Below, piece after piece: positions 17,932 to 20,456 of a stretch of DNA of 20,456 nucleotides. The stretch is from positions 1 to 20,456 of IMG/VR virus record IMGVR_UViG_3300030099_006427, one strand, 5' to 3'. Below the pieces are notes generated by a model. It was given only the letters and a program-made list of their open reading frames with translations. It was not told the DNA's origin and ran no database searches. This stretch comes from a virus. The position numbers and the translations under genes were made by a program. The stretch's first letter is position 1; each line of letters opens with the position of its first letter.

Positions 17932-18042
17932 GGCGCCCATATCCTCGTCAGTCGGGCGTTAGTTGGGGATTTTCATTTTCATAATCTTCGGGGCGCCAAG
18001 TCCCGACTTATACGGCGCTTAGTTGGGAATTTTCTTTATCAT
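17932..18042 (-). repeat. Tandem 60-nt motif: 7-codon ORF plus hairpin, two copies
   Basis: On the minus strand each copy reads ATG..AAA-ATYCCC-AACTAA followed by a GC hairpin. Copy 1: ORF MIKKIPN (18019-18042) then GCGCC...GGCGC. Copy 2: ORF MKMKIPN (17959-17982) then CGCCC...GGGCG. The offset is exactly 60 nt. The hairpin loops contain GGGA and GGAT, which can pair with TCCC and ATCC just upstream of AACTAA, a possible pseudoknot in both copies. Transcribed from a leaderless promoter at 18049-18077. Could be leader peptides, a regulatory RNA or decayed gene starts. Confidence 0.5.
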
Positions 18043-18048
18043 ACTTAT

Positions 18049-18077
18049 AAGGTAACAGAGTTTTGGTGAAAAGTCAA
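18049..18077 (-). promoter_or_regulatory. Sigma-70 promoter of the tandem motif
   Basis: Minus strand TTGACT (18072-18077), 17-nt spacer, TACCTT (18049-18054); ATG of the first 7-codon ORF at 18042 after 6 nt. The -35 overlaps the stop codon of the upstream micro-gene. Confidence 0.82.
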
Positions 18078-18154
18078 GTTTTTTTTTGCTTTTTTTTCAT
18101 CTTAGCGATAACAAACTTGCAAAGGATTTTTTCTCTTTCGGTTAACTTAATCAT
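18074..18154 (-). CDS. 26-aa basic micro-protein
   Basis: MIKLTEREKILCKFVIAKMK followed by KKQKKT; Lys-rich short helix. Predicted leaderless from the promoter just upstream. Similar in size and charge to the micro-proteins at 12096 and 15429. No family recognised. Confidence 0.58.
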   Translation of the reverse strand: MIKLTEREKILCKFVIAKMKKKQKKT

Positions 18155-18160
18155 ACCTAT

Positions 18161-18189
18161 AAAGTACCACACAAAAGCCCAAAAGTCAA
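18161..18189 (-). promoter_or_regulatory. Sigma-70 promoter
   Basis: Minus strand TTGACT (18184-18189), 17-nt spacer, TACTTT (18161-18166); ATG at 18154 after 6 nt (leaderless). Confidence 0.84.
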
Positions 18190-18212
18190 GAAAAACTTTC
18201 AACTATTTTGTT

Positions 18213-18233
18213 GCACAATGCTACTGTTGACCC
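18213..18233 (-). repeat. Truncated intergenic repeat element (E15)
   Basis: Only the promoter-proximal end survives (minus strand AGCATTGTGCAA). The TCAACGAGTTA half is missing and unrelated sequence begins, marking the border of the early-type region. The rest of 18234-18394 shows no gene, repeat or clear promoter. Confidence 0.5.
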
Positions 18234-18394
18234 TCCCCATTTTTCAAAATCGTTTTGTGTTTATTTTACAACAAGACAGTCGGGGGTGCCTTTTTTCAAT
18301 ATGGAATCGAAATCCATTCGTTCCAAACATATGCTCGGGTCAAAAAAATACGGGACCTATTAGATTTCGGGGTGTATTTACTTATGTTAATTCA

Positions 18395-19132
18395 ATGCCA
18401 CGCAAGAAAAAAAGACGGAGCGACATAACGGACGAACAGGCGATACAGGACGTAATAGCTACTCTGCATAAAACAAACATTAAACTTAAAAAATTTAATT
18501 TTTCGGAGAAGCAGAAAGAACTACTTAAAATATTATTTGACAAAAGAACAAACATTGTGTTTGTAAGCGGTCCTGCAGGAACCAGTAAGACCTTTATGGC
18601 GATATACGGAGCGCTTCAGTTATTTAACATGAACAATGAATATGGAATTACTTATGTTAGAACTATAGCTGAAAGCGGTGACAAAAGTTTGGGCTCTCTT
18701 CCTGGAGAAATGCAGGAAAAAATAAACCCATACATGATGCCAATGAACGATAAATTAGATGAATTACTATATGCTGGTCAGGCACAAGTAATAAAAGAAA
18801 ACGATATAATAAAAGGCATGCCAATTAATTATCTTCGCGGCGCATCATGGTTAAATGAAATTATTATTGCTGACGAGTCTCAGAACTTTACATTAAAAGA
18901 GCTAACTACTCTTATGACTAGATTAGGCAAAAACAGCAAATTATTTATATGCGGTGATTCTATGCAAAGCGATATCAATGGAAAGAGTGGCTTTAGTGAA
19001 ATGCGAGCGATTTTTGATGATAGTGAAAGCAAGCGTAAAGGAATACATTGTTTTGATTTTGAAGTGGAAGATATAAAAAGAAGCGAAATACTAAAATTTA
19101 TAATCAGCAAATTACAACATTATAAAAAGTAA
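18395..19132 (+). CDS. phoH: PhoH-like P-loop ATPase
   Basis: PhoH-family ATP-binding protein, frequent in aquatic phages, where it is often discussed with phosphate stress or RNA metabolism; its phage function is not settled. 245 aa from ATG 18395: basic N-terminus (PRKKKRRSD), Walker A GPAGTSKT at 59-66, YVRTIAESGDKSLGSLPG at 87-104, Walker B IIIADESQN at 156-164 and the GDSMQSD sensor-type motif at 187-193. The frame is open upstream to ATG 18218, but those extra 59 residues do not look like the family and family proteins start near the basic segment. No sigma-70 cassette precedes it, so it may be expressed in another temporal class. Confidence 0.93.
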   Translation: MPRKKKRRSDITDEQAIQDVIATLHKTNIKLKKFNFSEKQKELLKILFDKRTNIVFVSGPAGTSKTFMAIYGALQLFNMNNEYGITYVRTIAESGDKSLGSLPGEMQEKINPYMMPMNDKLDELLYAGQAQVIKENDIIKGMPINYLRGASWLNEIIIADESQNFTLKELTTLMTRLGKNSKLFICGDSMQSDINGKSGFSEMRAIFDDSESKRKGIHCFDFEVEDIKRSEILKFIISKLQHYKK

Positions 19133-19147
19133 GTGTAAATTAGTCTA

Positions 19148-19870
19148 ATGCCAAACTATATGTCAGATGGAGGAATCTCTTTTCAAGCCCTCAGGGAATT
19201 TATTTCTGGAGCTGGAGGCGAAGTAGGACTAGAGAACATCTCTATGTCTTCTCTGATGATTGATGCACAAGCTCAGTCTGTCACTCTTAATGGCGGAGAC
19301 TTTTCAAAACCTCACTCTGCTAGCGAGTTTTATTCGATGAGTTATTCTTCTCAAGAACCAATGGATAGTACTCCCGCAATATGTAAAAATGTCTCAAACC
19401 CCTATGTCCTGGTCAATGGATCTTACCAGGGTAACGATATGGATCCAGGTTCTTTTTGTGCGATTCATAATCCAGGTATTGGATTTACAAGCACAACCCT
19501 AGCAAATGCGTTGGCTCAAAAAACTTCGCACTTTGATGGACTCGATTGTACATATCCTATTTCTTATACCTCCAGCGCTTTAGACGGTGATGGCAGAATA
19601 ACCAGTTTATGCGTAAATTTTGGAGGTAACTGTAATCCTGATCTTGAAGATGATGATAATGGACAAGAAATCCGACACCTTTTATTCGCAATAGGAACTG
19701 ACGAATCATTTCAACTGCTTTCATCGAATAATGGTGCTATTAATCACAGCAGCTCTTATAGTTCAAATTTTGCCTTAAGCAGTCACGATATGAGTGATGT
19801 TACTCAAAGCCCTGGAGTAAACTATGCAATAATCGAAATATATGGAAACAGTTCTTACCAAGCAGACTAA
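19148..19870 (+). CDS. Hypothetical, possibly virion-associated protein
   Basis: 240 aa, rich in Ser, Asn, Gly and Asp, with low Lys content, as is common in tail or fibre proteins. The N-terminus has the pattern GISFQALREFISGAGGEVGL, similar to the 'ISFSDLRxEF' starts of phage tail-fibre-like proteins; this is a weak resemblance. Several Cys residues in the middle (ICKNVSNPYV, SLCVNFGGNC). Sits 15 nt downstream of PhoH and 2 nt upstream of the next gene. Confidence 0.7.
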   Translation: MPNYMSDGGISFQALREFISGAGGEVGLENISMSSLMIDAQAQSVTLNGGDFSKPHSASEFYSMSYSSQEPMDSTPAICKNVSNPYVLVNGSYQGNDMDPGSFCAIHNPGIGFTSTTLANALAQKTSHFDGLDCTYPISYTSSALDGDGRITSLCVNFGGNCNPDLEDDDNGQEIRHLLFAIGTDESFQLLSSNNGAINHSSSYSSNFALSSHDMSDVTQSPGVNYAIIEIYGNSSYQAD

Positions 19871-19872
19871 AA

Positions 19873-20433
19873 ATGACAACTTACATTAAAACAATCAGCC
19901 TAGAAGACTATCTCGCAGAATTTGAAGATAGCGCTAAAGAAGCAATCGCTAATTTTTCTCATGTTTTAGAAAATCAAGCAACAGAATTGATTCATACTCA
20001 ATCTTATATAGACGAGTATTCGTCTGAAGCAAAGCTTAAAGAAATTATGGCTGCTGGAGATCTTTATCATGCTCGCAGTATTGAAGGAAACGATCAAAGA
20101 ATAATTTATGGCATGAATGCAGAGCGTCCAGACCTAGGAAAAATAAAAATAGAAGGATATAAAAGAACTGGAGTTTTCGGTTATCCTAAATACTCATTTT
20201 GCGGATGGCATACAAACAACAACAATGAGGGAGAAAGAACTTACATTGTATATAATGAAGAAGAAAATCAAGGTTTCTTCAAGTATTATGATGCTGATAA
20301 AGATGAAATCATCACAAAATGGGAGCCTAAAGGCGTAACCACTAATATTATAGACATTTCTGCATCAAAACCATGCTGGCACTTTGCTGGAAGTTTGGGC
20401 AACAGAATAAGCGTTGGTTTTAGAAAAATTTAA
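19873..20433 (+). CDS. Hypothetical protein, possibly structural
   Basis: 186 aa. Helical N-terminal third (LEDYLAEFEDSAKEAIANFS), then strand-rich sequence with many aromatic residues (RTGVFGYPKYSFCGWHTNNN, then GERTYIVYNEEENQGFFKYY) and a C-terminal segment PCWHFAGSLGNRISVGFRKI. No family recognised. Starts 2 nt after the preceding stop, so co-expressed with it. Confidence 0.72.
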   Translation: MTTYIKTISLEDYLAEFEDSAKEAIANFSHVLENQATELIHTQSYIDEYSSEAKLKEIMAAGDLYHARSIEGNDQRIIYGMNAERPDLGKIKIEGYKRTGVFGYPKYSFCGWHTNNNNEGERTYIVYNEEENQGFFKYYDADKDEIITKWEPKGVTTNIIDISASKPCWHFAGSLGNRISVGFRKI

Positions 20434-20456
20434 TGCATGAGGCTAATTATAGAGTC
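20433..20456 (+). CDS. Start of a further gene, cut by the window end
   Basis: ATG at 20433 overlaps the preceding stop (TAATG), an arrangement used repeatedly here; another in-frame-open ATG lies at 20437. Only 24 bases are visible, so nothing can be said about the product. Confidence 0.35.

Noticed and set aside
18218-18394. N-terminal extension of PhoH from ATG 18218
   Set aside because: The extra 59 residues do not resemble the family and cover the truncated repeat; ATG 18395 gives a family-like length and basic start.
1-20456. CRISPR array, insertion sequence or attachment site
   Set aside because: No regularly spaced direct repeats with unique spacers, no transposase or integrase motif and no terminal inverted repeats flanking an ORF; the repeated elements are intergenic promoter-linked units.

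Overview
This window looks like part of an AT-rich, lytic double-stranded DNA phage genome of the kind found in aquatic metagenomes. Recognisable genes are an ATP-dependent DNA ligase, a helix-hairpin-helix DNA glycosylase-like protein (cut by the window edge), a PhoH-like P-loop ATPase, a GP88-family protein, a DUF932-like protein, a small zinc-ribbon protein and a tRNA-Thr(UGU). Almost everything else is very small (7 to 150 aa), acidic or basic, and tightly packed. I see no integrase, transposase or CRISPR array. The host cannot be named. The promoters are textbook sigma-70 (TTGACA/T, 16-17 nt, TATAAT-like), so early genes are presumably read by host RNA polymerase. Clear Shine-Dalgarno sequences are nearly absent.

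Layout. 1-13.85 kb is on the + strand: glycosylase-like gene, ligase, a pair of tandem paralogues, an orphan ~440-nt structured RNA (3644-4080), then many one-to-six-gene transcription units, a second structured RNA region (10724-~10990) and a cluster of membrane micro-peptides (13.26-13.85 kb). At 13.86 kb transcription converges. 13.9-18.15 kb is on the - strand: small early-type genes, tRNA-Thr, and a tandem 60-nt repeat carrying two 7-codon ORFs. From 18.2 kb the + strand resumes with PhoH and two larger proteins that may be virion-associated; there the promoter and repeat architecture stops.

How it works together. I count 34 sigma-70-type promoters. In 24 of them the start codon lies only 6-7 nt after the -10 hexamer, so the mRNA should begin at or within a base or so of the AUG (leaderless). 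This also fixes many start codons. A minority of genes have a 30-40 nt leader ending in an A-rich box, AAAAATTATG. Between most units lies a GC-rich intergenic element (15 copies or partial copies), bounded by TCAACGA(G/C)TTA and often ATTGTGC. It resembles in concept the promoter/stem-loop (PeSL) cassettes of T4-like phages. The pattern suggests a modular early region where each micro-gene carries its own promoter cassette.

The most unusual items are the two orphan structured RNAs, the leaderless promoter array, the repeat family and the 60-nt tandem motif with possible pseudoknots.
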